This document shows positions 43,715 to 51,869 of a DNA stretch of 64,000 bases, one piece after another. The stretch lies in the NCBI RefSeq assembly GCF_030316765.1, contig NZ_JASZYT010000012.1, positions 124,001-188,000 of the forward strand, read 5' to 3'. Below the pieces are notes generated by a model. It made no database searches and was not told the origin of the DNA. It saw only the letters and a program-made list of their open reading frames with translations. Made by a program: the position numbers and the translations under genes. Position 1 is the first letter of the stretch. Each line of letters starts with the position of its first letter. The stretch comes from Variovorax saccharolyticus. GTDB lineage: Bacteria > Pseudomonadota > Gammaproteobacteria > Burkholderiales > Burkholderiaceae_C.

Positions 43715-44608
43715 CTATGCCACGCAGGACGATGGCGAATCGGTGCCCTGCGGCGAGTCCGCGCCTTCCTTGAGCACACCATTGACCTCGGCGCCGAAGA
43801 TCAGCGTGGCAGCGCTGATGTAGAGGAACACCAAGGTAGCCACCAGGCCGGCGAAGCTGCCATAGACCAAGGCGAGCTTGCCGGCGGTGCGCAGCGTATA
43901 GGACAGCGTCGCAGCCGCCGCGATCCACAGCGCTGCGCCCACCACGGCGCCGGGGATCACCGTCGACAGCCGCTGCCGAACGTCCGGCAGCCAGCCGTAC
44001 AGCACCGCATACAGGCAGCTCAGCGCGAGAAAAGCCGAGCCGTAGCGAACGCTGTTGCGAAGCCACGGAAGTTCCGGGCCCACGCCCACCTTCGCTTCCA
44101 GCACCCGCCACACTACCGGCAAGACGATCACCGAGCTGAAGACGACGAGCACACCGGCACCGACGATCACGGTGAACAGGGTGACCTTGATGCGCGCCTT
44201 CCAGAAAGGCAGGCCGCGCTGGATGCCATACGAGCGATTCAGGGCCGTACGCACGGCCTGCAGTCCCGAGGAAGCGGTCCAGAGCGTGGCGATGAAGCCC
44301 ACCGCCAGCAAGGCCTGGTTGCGTTGCGCGAGCACCTGGTCGATCACCGGCTGCACCGCATCTCGCACCACCTGCGGCGCGAACTCCATGACACGGCCAG
44401 CCAGGGCCGCCGCATCACCCGGTTGGCCGAAGAATCCGGCGGCGGCGGACACCAGGATCAGCAGCGGAAACATCGCCCGCACAGACGAGAACGCGAGGCT
44501 GCCGGCCTGATTCGCGCTCTGGTGCAGGATGTAGTTGTGCAGGGCCCGAAGAGGGACCCGCAGGCCCGGCAAGGCCAGCACCGCTTGCCACATCCTGCCT
44601 CCAGCCAC
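43715..44608 (-). CDS. YihY/BrkB-family inner-membrane protein
   Basis: A 297-residue protein with about six transmembrane helices. Landmarks of the family are SANQAGSLAFSSVRAMFPLL, SSGLQAVRTALNRSYGIQRG, FVPQVV-like FAPQVVRDAVQPVIDQVL and YGSFAGLVATLVFLYISAAT, ending in LIFGAEVN. Long annotated as RNase BN or BrkB, it has no proven enzymatic function. An in-frame ATG 15 bases downstream is an alternative start. It lies 5 bp after the PA2169-type gene on the same strand, so both are co-transcribed. Confidence 0.9.
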   Translation of the reverse strand: MAGGRMWQAVLALPGLRVPLRALHNYILHQSANQAGSLAFSSVRAMFPLLILVSAAAGFFGQPGDAAALAGRVMEFAPQVVRDAVQPVIDQVLAQRNQALLAVGFIATLWTASSGLQAVRTALNRSYGIQRGLPFWKARIKVTLFTVIVGAGVLVVFSSVIVLPVVWRVLEAKVGVGPELPWLRNSVRYGSAFLALSCLYAVLYGWLPDVRQRLSTVIPGAVVGAALWIAAAATLSYTLRTAGKLALVYGSFAGLVATLVFLYISAATLIFGAEVNGVLKEGADSPQGTDSPSSCVA

Positions 44609-44613
44609 GCCCT

Positions 44614-45591
44614 CTACTCGCGCGCGCGCGCCGCGTTCCGCAAGTCGCGGATCTGGTCGTGGTTGCGCTGCGCCCCATCGGCCTGGCGTTGCACCACAGC
44701 GCGCACGTCGGCCGGCAGGCTCTGCTTGAGCGCCTTGCGATAGCGGGCCACCGCGCTGTCCTCGCCGCGCTCGCAGGATTCGAGGATCGACAGCTCGCTG
44801 TCCGCGCCGACGCTGCCCTTGACCTGTACCCAGCCCCGATGCAGCGCACCGGCCGCGGTTCCTCCAGATGCCGGCTCGCCGCCGTAGGCCCGCACAAGCT
44901 GCATCAGCTCGTCGCCGGCCTTCCTGCAGCCTTCGGCGCGGCTGGCGAAGAGCTGCTTCGCGGCTGCGTTCTCGACCTGTTCGGCGCAGGTCTTGAAGCC
45001 GTATTCGCCGTCTCGCGCGTTTTCCAGCAGGTCATTCAGGATGTCGACCACATCGTCGTTCGACAGGTCTTCGTGGCTCACGATGTCGCTGCCATTGGCC
45101 TGCTTCGCATAGTAGACCTCGTCGGCGCGATCCCATGCCGCGCGGGTTGCGGGCCGGGCGTCCGCCCATGCGAGGCCCGAGGCCCCGCGCCGGGTCTCCC
45201 ATTCGGACGCGAGCATCGGCTCAGCGCTGTCGAAATCGGTGTCGCGCGTGCTACGGCCCGACCAGCCCATCTCGTAGGCCGGCGCATAGTCGTCATAGCT
45301 GCGACCTTCGGCCACGTAGGGCTGGCGGCCATGATTTTCGCGCCAGTAGGCATCCTCGGCCGTCGGGTTGACGCCTTCGGCCGCGGCCTTGCCGCCCAGT
45401 CCGCCGACCACGGCGCCTGCCACCAAGCCCACTACCGTGCCGATCGGACCGGCGAGCGAGCCGGCGGCAGCGCCGGCCAGGCCACCGCCCGCCGCACCCA
45501 GCCCGGTGCCTACGGGATGGGCGCCCGGCGCGCCGGTGATCGGGTCTCGATTGGGTACGCCGTTGCCGAGTTGGCCGTCGTCTGTCGCCAT
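44614..45591 (-). CDS. Glycine-zipper protein with PA2169-type four-helix bundle (DUF2383)
   Basis: A 325-residue protein. Residues about 25-75 form a Gly/Ala zipper (GLGAAGGGLAGAAAGSLAGP, then VVGLVAGAVVGGLGG). The linker has AEDAYWRENHGRQPYVAEGR followed by SYDDYAPAYEMGW. The C-terminal domain (from about 170: DIVSHEDLSNDDVVDILNDL, LENARDGEYGFKTCAEQVEN) is a ferritin-like four-helix bundle of the PA2169 family. The family is often stress-linked in proteobacteria. The start at 45591 has a GGAGAT ribosome site. The N-terminal half is closely similar to the protein at 62946-63467. Confidence 0.85.
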   Translation of the reverse strand: MATDDGQLGNGVPNRDPITGAPGAHPVGTGLGAAGGGLAGAAAGSLAGPIGTVVGLVAGAVVGGLGGKAAAEGVNPTAEDAYWRENHGRQPYVAEGRSYDDYAPAYEMGWSGRSTRDTDFDSAEPMLASEWETRRGASGLAWADARPATRAAWDRADEVYYAKQANGSDIVSHEDLSNDDVVDILNDLLENARDGEYGFKTCAEQVENAAAKQLFASRAEGCRKAGDELMQLVRAYGGEPASGGTAAGALHRGWVQVKGSVGADSELSILESCERGEDSAVARYRKALKQSLPADVRAVVQRQADGAQRNHDQIRDLRNAARARE

Positions 45592-45823
45592 GTCATCTCC
45601 TTGGATTGCCCGCAATGGGCTGGGTGGGGAGCGCTCCGTCGAAGCGCTTCGAAGGAGACAGTAGGCCTGGGCCGAAGATTGCGAGGTCGTCGCAGACGTG
45701 CAGTGGATGTCAGTCAAGACCTCGATGGCTGCACCTCTGACTTGCGAGCCGCTTCCGGTCTCTAAAGGGGGGCGGCGTCGGCCCGAATGGAATCAGTCGG
45801 TCGCTGATCCAACGACGCGGGCC

Positions 45824-46720
45824 TCAGTCCAGGGTCGCCAGGTAGGCTGCGATGTCCTGGGCATCCTGCTCGCTGACACCCATGTCCGGCATCGCCGTCA
45901 ACGGATCGACATCGCGTGTGTGACGAAGCCAGCGCACCATGTTGTCGGGGGTGTTGTCCAGCTTGCCGCCGATGCGCGCGCGCTTCGCGATCCCGGTCAG
46001 TGGCGGCCCGACATGGGGCTGCGAGCCTGTAACGCCGGGGATGGTGTGGCAGGCACTGCAGGCGTACTGGTACAGGGCCTTCTTGCCGCGCGCCACATCG
46101 CCGCCGCGTGCCGGCGCTGAAGCGCTCGCTCCCTCCGCCCGCCCGCACGGCAGCTGATCGCCCACCGGCGTCAAGGCGCCGCCCGCCGCCAGCACGGTCA
46201 TCGCCGTGGCCTGCGTGTACTGCGCAGGTGTCAGGTCCGGCAGCCTTTGCAGGAAGGCCACCACCGCCCACAGTTCCTTTTCGGACAGGCGGAACTCCCA
46301 GGCCGGCATGCCGCTCATGCGGATCCCGTGCTTCGTGACCCAGTAGAGTTCGCGCGCGCGCCAGTGCTGGCGCGCATCCACCAATGGCCCGGGCAAGGGC
46401 TGCATGCTCTTGCCGATGTCACTCTGTGCGACGCCAGGCGCGCCGTGGCATTGCACGCACTTGTCCCGGAAGCAGGCAGCCCCGCGCACCAGCAGCGACG
46501 GATCGTCGAGCGCAGGCGGCTCGATCCGGCGTGCGCGCAGGCGCACCGACTGTCGCATCGCCGTTTCCATCACCGAAAACACCGGCTGCAGGTGCTGCTC
46601 GGTCGCGGCCACGTCGTACAGCCCGCCGTAGACCACGGCCGCACCGGCGACCACCGCGGCAATGCCGAGCGTCGCAAGGGTCAGCAGCACGGTCCGGATC
46701 GTTCCCATGGTTCGCGGCAT
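45824..46720 (-). CDS. Dihaem c-type cytochrome, membrane-anchored
   Basis: A 298-residue protein. An N-terminal helix (VLLTLATLGIAAVVAGAAVV) anchors or exports it. There are two haem c motifs, CVQCH in the first domain and CSACH in the second, with downstream Met ligands likely in RMSGMPAWEF and TAMPDMGVSE. Such dihaem proteins feed electrons to terminal oxidases or dehydrogenases. It is divergent from the cox operon with about 65 bp between starts. A second possible start is at 46708. Confidence 0.88.
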   Translation of the reverse strand: MPRTMGTIRTVLLTLATLGIAAVVAGAAVVYGGLYDVAATEQHLQPVFSVMETAMRQSVRLRARRIEPPALDDPSLLVRGAACFRDKCVQCHGAPGVAQSDIGKSMQPLPGPLVDARQHWRARELYWVTKHGIRMSGMPAWEFRLSEKELWAVVAFLQRLPDLTPAQYTQATAMTVLAAGGALTPVGDQLPCGRAEGASASAPARGGDVARGKKALYQYACSACHTIPGVTGSQPHVGPPLTGIAKRARIGGKLDNTPDNMVRWLRHTRDVDPLTAMPDMGVSEQDAQDIAAYLATLD

Positions 46721-46785
46721 TGTCCGACGCACGCGAGCGGCGCCTTGTCGGCGCAGCACCCGTCCTGCATCGCCACACTGGGGTC

Positions 46786-47190
46786 ATGCGCCATGTCCCT
46801 GCCAGACCCCTCGCCACATCGATGGGCTGGTTGGCCGTCGCCGCTACAGCCTTCGCCGCCAGCGGCTGCGATCTGGGCGAACGAGCGCCTCCGCACGCGA
46901 TCGGCCCCAAGGCGCAGCTGGAACGCGGGCGCATGCTGATGGCCCACTACCAGTGCGGCAGTTGCCATGCCATTCCCGAGGTCGCCGCGGCGCGCGGCCA
47001 GGACGGCCCTCCCCTCGCCGCGTTCGGTCGCCGCAGCTACATCGCGGGTCATCTGCCGAACCGGCCCGAGACGCTGGCGCGATGGATCCTCGATCCCGCC
47101 GCGCTCGTGCCGGACACCCCGATGCCCGCCATGGGGGTGTCGCCCGCCGATGCGAGCGACATGGCCGCGTTTCTGCTGGCGCTCGAATGA
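46786..47190 (+). CDS. Monohaem c-type cytochrome (lipoprotein-like)
   Basis: A 134-residue protein that starts the oxidase operon. The N-terminus (MGWLAVAATAFAASGCDLG) looks like a lipoprotein signal with the Cys in ASGC. The haem motif is CGSCH near residue 58, and the axial Met is probably in TPMPAMGVS. It overlaps the coxB gene by ATGA. It is probably an electron donor to, or extra subunit of, the caa3-type oxidase. Confidence 0.85.
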   Translation: MRHVPARPLATSMGWLAVAATAFAASGCDLGERAPPHAIGPKAQLERGRMLMAHYQCGSCHAIPEVAAARGQDGPPLAAFGRRSYIAGHLPNRPETLARWILDPAALVPDTPMPAMGVSPADASDMAAFLLALE

Positions 47191-48137
47191 GCGACGCCGC
47201 CGGCTCCCAATCCGCACTCCGGGCGGCCGGGCCGGTGGCCGAGACCCTGCTCGGCGTCAGCGGCGTGCTGACCGTCGGGGCATCGCTGATCTTCGTCGCG
47301 GTGATGGTGTTGCTGGCCCTGGCGCTGCGCCGGCATGCGGGCCAGGTCCACGCGCGGTGGTGGGTGCTCGGCGGTGGCCTTGCCTTTCCGGCCATCGTGC
47401 TCTCGGCGCTCTTCGCCTACAGCGAGCAGCACAAGCCGCCGTGGCGGGTGGCGCCGCCGAAAGACGCGCTGATCGTCGGCATCACGGCGCGCATGTGGTG
47501 GTGGGAAGTCCGCTACAACGACCCGGCCACCGGCGCCGAGATCGTGACCGCCAACGAGGTGCGCGTGCCTGTCGGACGGCCGGTCTATTTCGGGCTCTCG
47601 AGCGCGGACGTGATCCACAGCTTCTGGGTGCCCTCGCTGGGCGGCAAGATGGACATGGTGCCCGGACGCGTCCAGCACCTGCAGTTGCAGGCGAGCCGCG
47701 CCGGCGTCTGGCGCGGCCAGTGCGCCGAGTTCTGTGGCGAGCAGCACGCACGCATGGCACTGCACGTCGTGGCGGAAGAGCCCGCCGCCTTCGAGGCCTG
47801 GCTGGCCGCCCAGGCTCGACCAGCCACCGCCGTGCCTCGCGGGCCGGGGGCAGAGCGGCTCTCCCGCGGGCGCGACGCCTTCGTCGCGCACCGCTGCACG
47901 GCCTGCCATGCCGTGCGCGGCCTGAGCGAGGAGCGCAGCCTGGGCCCCGATCTCACGCATGTCGGCGGTCGCCTCTTTCTGGGCGCGGGCAGCGTGTCCA
48001 ACGAGCCGGCGCAACTGGCTCGATGGGTCGCGCACACCCAGCAGATCAAGCCCGGCGCACGCATGCCTTCGGCCGGCGAGCGGATCGAGGACGCCGACCT
48101 TCACGCCATCGCCGCCTGGCTCTCGCATCTCCAATGA
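47187..48137 (+). CDS. coxB: Cytochrome c oxidase subunit II fused to cytochrome c (caa3 type)
   Basis: A 316-residue protein with two N-terminal transmembrane helices, then a cupredoxin domain carrying the CuA site: His in HSFWVPSLGGKMD, and Cys-x3-Cys-x3-His-x2-Met in CAEFCGEQHARM. A C-terminal cytochrome c domain follows, with haem motif CTACH and a Met ligand in RMPSAGERI. This fused form defines caa3 oxidases. Start and end both overlap neighbours by 4 bp. Confidence 0.95.
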   Translation: MSDAAGSQSALRAAGPVAETLLGVSGVLTVGASLIFVAVMVLLALALRRHAGQVHARWWVLGGGLAFPAIVLSALFAYSEQHKPPWRVAPPKDALIVGITARMWWWEVRYNDPATGAEIVTANEVRVPVGRPVYFGLSSADVIHSFWVPSLGGKMDMVPGRVQHLQLQASRAGVWRGQCAEFCGEQHARMALHVVAEEPAAFEAWLAAQARPATAVPRGPGAERLSRGRDAFVAHRCTACHAVRGLSEERSLGPDLTHVGGRLFLGAGSVSNEPAQLARWVAHTQQIKPGARMPSAGERIEDADLHAIAAWLSHLQ

Positions 48138-50653
48138 CCTCGCCCGCCGACGCGCCCCTGCCTTCACGCCTGCCCCGACCGGATGGCGAACGCGAGGCAT
48201 TGGAACGGGCCTGGCGCGCGCCCAACGGGTGGCGCCTGCTTTCGGCCGTCAACAACACCCACATCGGCGTCTTCTACATCGCCACCGCGATGCTGTTCTT
48301 CGTCCTCGCTGGCATCCTCGGGCTCGTCATGCGGGCGCAGCTCGCGGTGCCCGGCAACGACCTCGTCGACCCGGGAACCTACAACCAGATCTTCACGATG
48401 CACGGCACCGTGATGATGTTCCTGTTCGCAGTGCCCATCGTGGAGGCGGTCGCTGTCTACCTGCTGCCGGGCATGCTCGGCGCCCGCGACCTGCCCTTTC
48501 CTCGCCTGTCGGCCTATGCCTTCTGGGCCTACGCGATCGGCGGCCTCGCCTTCTTCTGCACCCTGTTCTTCGGCGAGGCACCCGACGGTGGCTGGTTCAT
48601 GTACCCCCCACTCACGAGCAAGGAGTTCTCCCCCGGCCGGGGTGCGGACTGGTGGCTGCTGGGCATCGGCTTCATCGAGATCTCGGCCATCGCCGGCGCC
48701 ATCGAGCTCATCATCGGCATCCTGTTCACGCGCGCGCCCGGCATGACCCTGATGCGCATGCCGGTCTTCGCCTGGGCCATGCTCGTGAGCGCGCTGATGA
48801 TCGTGTTCGCCTTCCCGGCGGTGATCGCGGCGACCACCTTGCTCGAACTCGAGCGGGCCTTCGACTGGCCCTTCTTCATTGCGCAGCGCGGCGGGGACCC
48901 GCTGCTCTGGCAACACCTGTTCTGGTTCTTCGGCCACCCGGAGGTCTACATCATCTTCCTGCCGGCCGCCGGCATGGTGTCGATGATGGTGGCCACGCTC
49001 GCGGCGACGCCGCTGGTGGCCTATCGCGGCGTCGTGGCGGCGCTGGCCGGCGTCGGCATCGTGAGCTTTGCCCTGTGGGCGCACCACATGTTCACCGCCG
49101 GCCTCGGCAGCGTGCCGATGATGATCGTGTCGGCCGCCAGCTTCCTCGTCGCGATCCCGAGCGGGATGCAGGTCTTTGCGTGGATCGCGACCTTCTGGCG
49201 CGGCCGCGTGCGCTTCGACACGCCGACCCTCTTCCTTCTGGGCTTCCACTTTATCTTCGTCCTGGGCGGGCTCACGGGCGTGATGGTGGCCGTGCTGCCC
49301 TTCGACTGGCAGGCGCACGACAGCTACTTCATCGTCGCGCATCTGCACTACGTCCTGATCGGCGGCATGGTGTTTCCGCTGTTCGCGGGCCTCTACTACT
49401 GGGCGCCGGTGTTCAAGGGCCATCGCCTGTCTGAGCGCTGTGGCCGATGGGTGTTCGGCCTCATGTTCGTCGGATTCAACCTGAGCTTCTTCCCGATGCA
49501 CCTGAGCGGCATGCTCGGCATGCCGCGCCGCATCTACACCTATCCCTCGGACCTGGGATGGAACGGCCTCAACCTGCTCTCAAGCATCGGCGCCTTCGTC
49601 TTCGCGATGGGCGTGCTGCTGTTCTTCGTCGACGCCGCACGCACGCTGCGGCGGCCATCCCGAGACCACGGCGACCCCTGGAAGGCCGGGACCCTTGAGT
49701 GGCTGCCGCAGCGCGACTACGGCGTGCGCAGCATCCCGCAGGTCGATGCGCGCGACCCGTTGTGGGTCCGCCCCACGCTGGCGCAGGAGGTCGAGGCGGG
49801 CGCGCACTGGCTGCCCGGCACCGCCTTCGGCGGACGCGAGACGCTCGTCACCAGCGCGGTCGACGCACAGCCGCGCCATCTGCTGCGCCTGCCCGGCGAC
49901 GGCTGGCTGCCGTTCGTCGCCGCCGCCGGGACCGCCGGCTTCTTCCTGCTGCTGACCGCGGGCTGGGTCGCGACGGCCTTCCTTTGCGGCCTGCTCGCCA
50001 TCGCGGCCATCCTGGCCTGGCTCTGGGGCTCCGATCAGCCGCCGCCGGCCTCGACGGTGCAGGTCGCCGAGGGCGTCCATCTGCCCGTCGGCGCCATCGG
50101 CCGGGCATCGCATTCCTGGTGGGCCGTGATCGTTCTCATCGTGGTCGACATGACGATCTTCGCCTCCTTCGTGTTCGCGCACCTGCACGTGTCGATGGCG
50201 GCCGAGATCTGTCCGCCCCCAGGGGCTGCCCTGCCCTCTGCGGTCTGGCCGCTGGGATCCTCGCTGCTGCTATTGACCGCAACGATCCTGATGTGGGGCG
50301 CGACACGCGGGGTGGGCGCTGCACAACGCGGGCTTCGCTTGCGCGTGGCACTGGCGTTTGCCTGCGTGGCCTGCGCCTTCGCCCTGGACCTGGCCGGCCA
50401 TTTGCGTGGCGATCTCGACCCGACCGCCCAAGCCTGGAGCGCCACGGTGGGGGCACTGTTGGCCTATCAGGGATTCCATGTCGCGGTCCTGCTGCTCATG
50501 GGCGGCTACCTGCTGCTGCGCTCATGGAGCGGTCGCCTGCGGCCCGACGCCCGCGCCACACTCGACAACACGGCGCTGATGTTCTTCTGTGTCGCAGCCC
50601 AAGGCCTGATCGCCGCCACCATCGTGCAAGTCGCCCCACGCTGGGTGGCGTGA
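48134..50653 (+). CDS. coxA: Cytochrome c oxidase subunit I-III fusion
   Basis: An 839-residue protein, about 560 residues of subunit I then about 240 of subunit III. Haem and copper ligands are visible: His in FTMHGTVMMFLF (low-spin haem), GHPEVYIIFLPAAG (CuB His and cross-linked Tyr), HHMFTAGL, and AHLHYVLIGG (haem a3 and a). The proton path residues cannot be fully judged. The subunit III part starts near HSWWAVIVLIVVDMTIFASF and ends IVQVAPRWVA. Such I-III fusions occur in caa3-type oxidases. No Cox11/CtaG assembly gene is beside it. Confidence 0.94.
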   Translation: MTSPADAPLPSRLPRPDGEREALERAWRAPNGWRLLSAVNNTHIGVFYIATAMLFFVLAGILGLVMRAQLAVPGNDLVDPGTYNQIFTMHGTVMMFLFAVPIVEAVAVYLLPGMLGARDLPFPRLSAYAFWAYAIGGLAFFCTLFFGEAPDGGWFMYPPLTSKEFSPGRGADWWLLGIGFIEISAIAGAIELIIGILFTRAPGMTLMRMPVFAWAMLVSALMIVFAFPAVIAATTLLELERAFDWPFFIAQRGGDPLLWQHLFWFFGHPEVYIIFLPAAGMVSMMVATLAATPLVAYRGVVAALAGVGIVSFALWAHHMFTAGLGSVPMMIVSAASFLVAIPSGMQVFAWIATFWRGRVRFDTPTLFLLGFHFIFVLGGLTGVMVAVLPFDWQAHDSYFIVAHLHYVLIGGMVFPLFAGLYYWAPVFKGHRLSERCGRWVFGLMFVGFNLSFFPMHLSGMLGMPRRIYTYPSDLGWNGLNLLSSIGAFVFAMGVLLFFVDAARTLRRPSRDHGDPWKAGTLEWLPQRDYGVRSIPQVDARDPLWVRPTLAQEVEAGAHWLPGTAFGGRETLVTSAVDAQPRHLLRLPGDGWLPFVAAAGTAGFFLLLTAGWVATAFLCGLLAIAAILAWLWGSDQPPPASTVQVAEGVHLPVGAIGRASHSWWAVIVLIVVDMTIFASFVFAHLHVSMAAEICPPPGAALPSAVWPLGSSLLLLTATILMWGATRGVGAAQRGLRLRVALAFACVACAFALDLAGHLRGDLDPTAQAWSATVGALLAYQGFHVAVLLLMGGYLLLRSWSGRLRPDARATLDNTALMFFCVAAQGLIAATIVQVAPRWVA

Positions 50654-50677
50654 CGCCGGCCCGCAGCCGGCCGCCAT

Positions 50678-51082
50678 TCACAGGTCTTCGATGACCAGCA
50701 TGCGATAGCGTTGGGCGATCGAATAGGGGAAGCGGCGCACGACCTCCATCATCCGGTCCGCGGCCTCTTCATTGGGGGTCTTCACCAGCAAGGCGTGGTG
50801 CCCCTCCTTCGCGAGCTTCGAGTACGCCCGCACGGTGGCGCCTTCGGTGCCGGCTGAAGGCAGGGGGTCGTCCGCGTCACTGACCGTCGGGGTGATCTGC
50901 GACAGGATGGCCGCCGGCGTCAGAAAGAACACTTCGGCATCGCCGTCGGCGTCGCTCAACTCGGTGCCGACCGCCATCGCAGTGGCCTGGTCAGGGAACA
51001 TCACCATCGAGTAACCGGAGGGATAGAAGCCGCCGCCGATGGTTGCAATCATCGATGGGTCCAGGCTGAAAGAAGTGATCAT
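50678..51082 (-). CDS. Protein of unknown function, 134 residues
   Basis: A soluble acidic protein with MITSFSLDPSMIATIGGGFY, then YSMVMFPDQATAMAVGTELS, and a C-terminal VKTPNEEAADRMMEVVRRFP. An alternating strand/helix pattern suggests a compact alpha/beta fold, but I recognise no family. It lies 12 bp after the small protein gene at 51095-51295 on the same strand, so the two are a unit convergent with the oxidase operon. A short GC palindrome (GCCGGC-ccgca-GCCGGC) between them and the oxidase gene could help terminate transcription. Confidence 0.62.
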   Translation of the reverse strand: MITSFSLDPSMIATIGGGFYPSGYSMVMFPDQATAMAVGTELSDADGDAEVFFLTPAAILSQITPTVSDADDPLPSAGTEGATVRAYSKLAKEGHHALLVKTPNEEAADRMMEVVRRFPYSIAQRYRMLVIEDL

Positions 51083-51094
51083 GTTGGGCGCGCC

Positions 51095-51295
51095 TCAGCT
51101 GGCCGGAAACTGCTCGGGAAGCGGATCCGGCTTCTCGTCGACCCCGCCACCCTCCCTTGACGCCTTCCTCGTGGCATCGCGGCCCAGCTCCTTCATCATT
51201 TCCTCTCCTTCCGGATCGTTGCCGTCCAGCGGGATCGACTCTTCGGCGCCCAATTCCGGCTCTTCGTTGTCCGAGTACTTCCGAGTGGTGTTCAT
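51095..51295 (-). CDS. Small acidic protein of unknown function
   Basis: A 66-residue charged, probably disordered protein starting at 51295 (MNTTRKYSDNEEPELGAEES) and ending DPLPEQFPAS. The middle part has EEMMKELGRDATRKASREGG. Its composition resembles small stress proteins but no family is recognised. It is followed 12 bp later by the gene at 50678-51082. The upstream ATG at 51367 is unlikely because it adds unrelated residues. Confidence 0.55.
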   Translation of the reverse strand: MNTTRKYSDNEEPELGAEESIPLDGNDPEGEEMMKELGRDATRKASREGGGVDEKPDPLPEQFPAS

Positions 51296-51580
51296 GGCAT
51301 TGCTCCTGTGATCGATCACCTTGGTCCAGCCCATGCGGCCAGCGCACTCAGGGGAATGCCCAAGCATGTGTCAGTGGCGGCCGACTGGCGTGCCGTGGGC
51401 CGGACACTGCTGCGATGAGGGAGAGGTGAATCACCCGACCCTGCGGGGCCAGTCCGCGCCCCATCGGCGGCGCGCCAAGCCTCAGCCGCCGGCCTACACC
51501 GCCCGGGCCACCAGGCCGACCCGGCACCCGCCCGGTTCCCGCCTAACTTCGCGAACTCCACTCCGCAGCACCCCGATCCC

Positions 51581-51826
51581 ATGAGCGATCTCCTATCCCT
51601 TTTGCAATGGCCCGCTTTTGCGACCTCGCTCGCGGCGGCGTGGTGGGTGGCCTCGAATGCCAAGCGTCGGCGCCAGCTGGGGTTCTGGGTCTTCCTCGCG
51701 AGCAACGTGCTGTGGAGCGTGTGGGGTTGGCACACGCAGGCATGGGCCTTGATCGCTCTGCAGCTCTGTCTGGCCGCACTGAACGTGCGGGGGCTGCGCA
51801 AGACGGAGACGGCCGATTCGGCCTGA
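51581..51826 (+). CDS. Small inner-membrane protein
   Basis: An 81-residue protein with three hydrophobic stretches (WPAFATSLAAAWWVASNA, LGFWVFLASNVLWSVWGW and AWALIALQLCLAALNVRGL) and a short charged tail. The pattern resembles the PnuC/nicotinamide-mononucleotide-transporter-like or two-repeat small membrane proteins, but it is too short for a firm family. It is convergent with the stressosome operon. Confidence 0.6.
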   Translation: MSDLLSLLQWPAFATSLAAAWWVASNAKRRRQLGFWVFLASNVLWSVWGWHTQAWALIALQLCLAALNVRGLRKTETADSA

Positions 51827-51837
51827 GCCCGGCGCGT

Positions 51838-51869
51838 CCCTTCGAGCGAGCGATACGCGCGTCGAGGGG
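51838..51869. terminator. Possible bidirectional terminator hairpin
   Basis: CCCTTCGA at 51838-51845 pairs with TCGAGGGG at 51862-51869, with one wobble pair. It lies between two convergent genes, abutting the stop codon of the hybrid kinase gene. A T-run is missing, so this is a weak call. Confidence 0.3.

Noticed and set aside
46967..48133. Upstream extension of the CoxA frame
   Set aside because: These codons are out-of-frame readings of the cytochrome c and coxB genes; the real start is the ATGA overlap at 48134.
48164..49501. 445-codon minus frame in the oxidase gene
   Set aside because: His/Glu/Arg-rich low-complexity translation opposite clear CoxA motifs.
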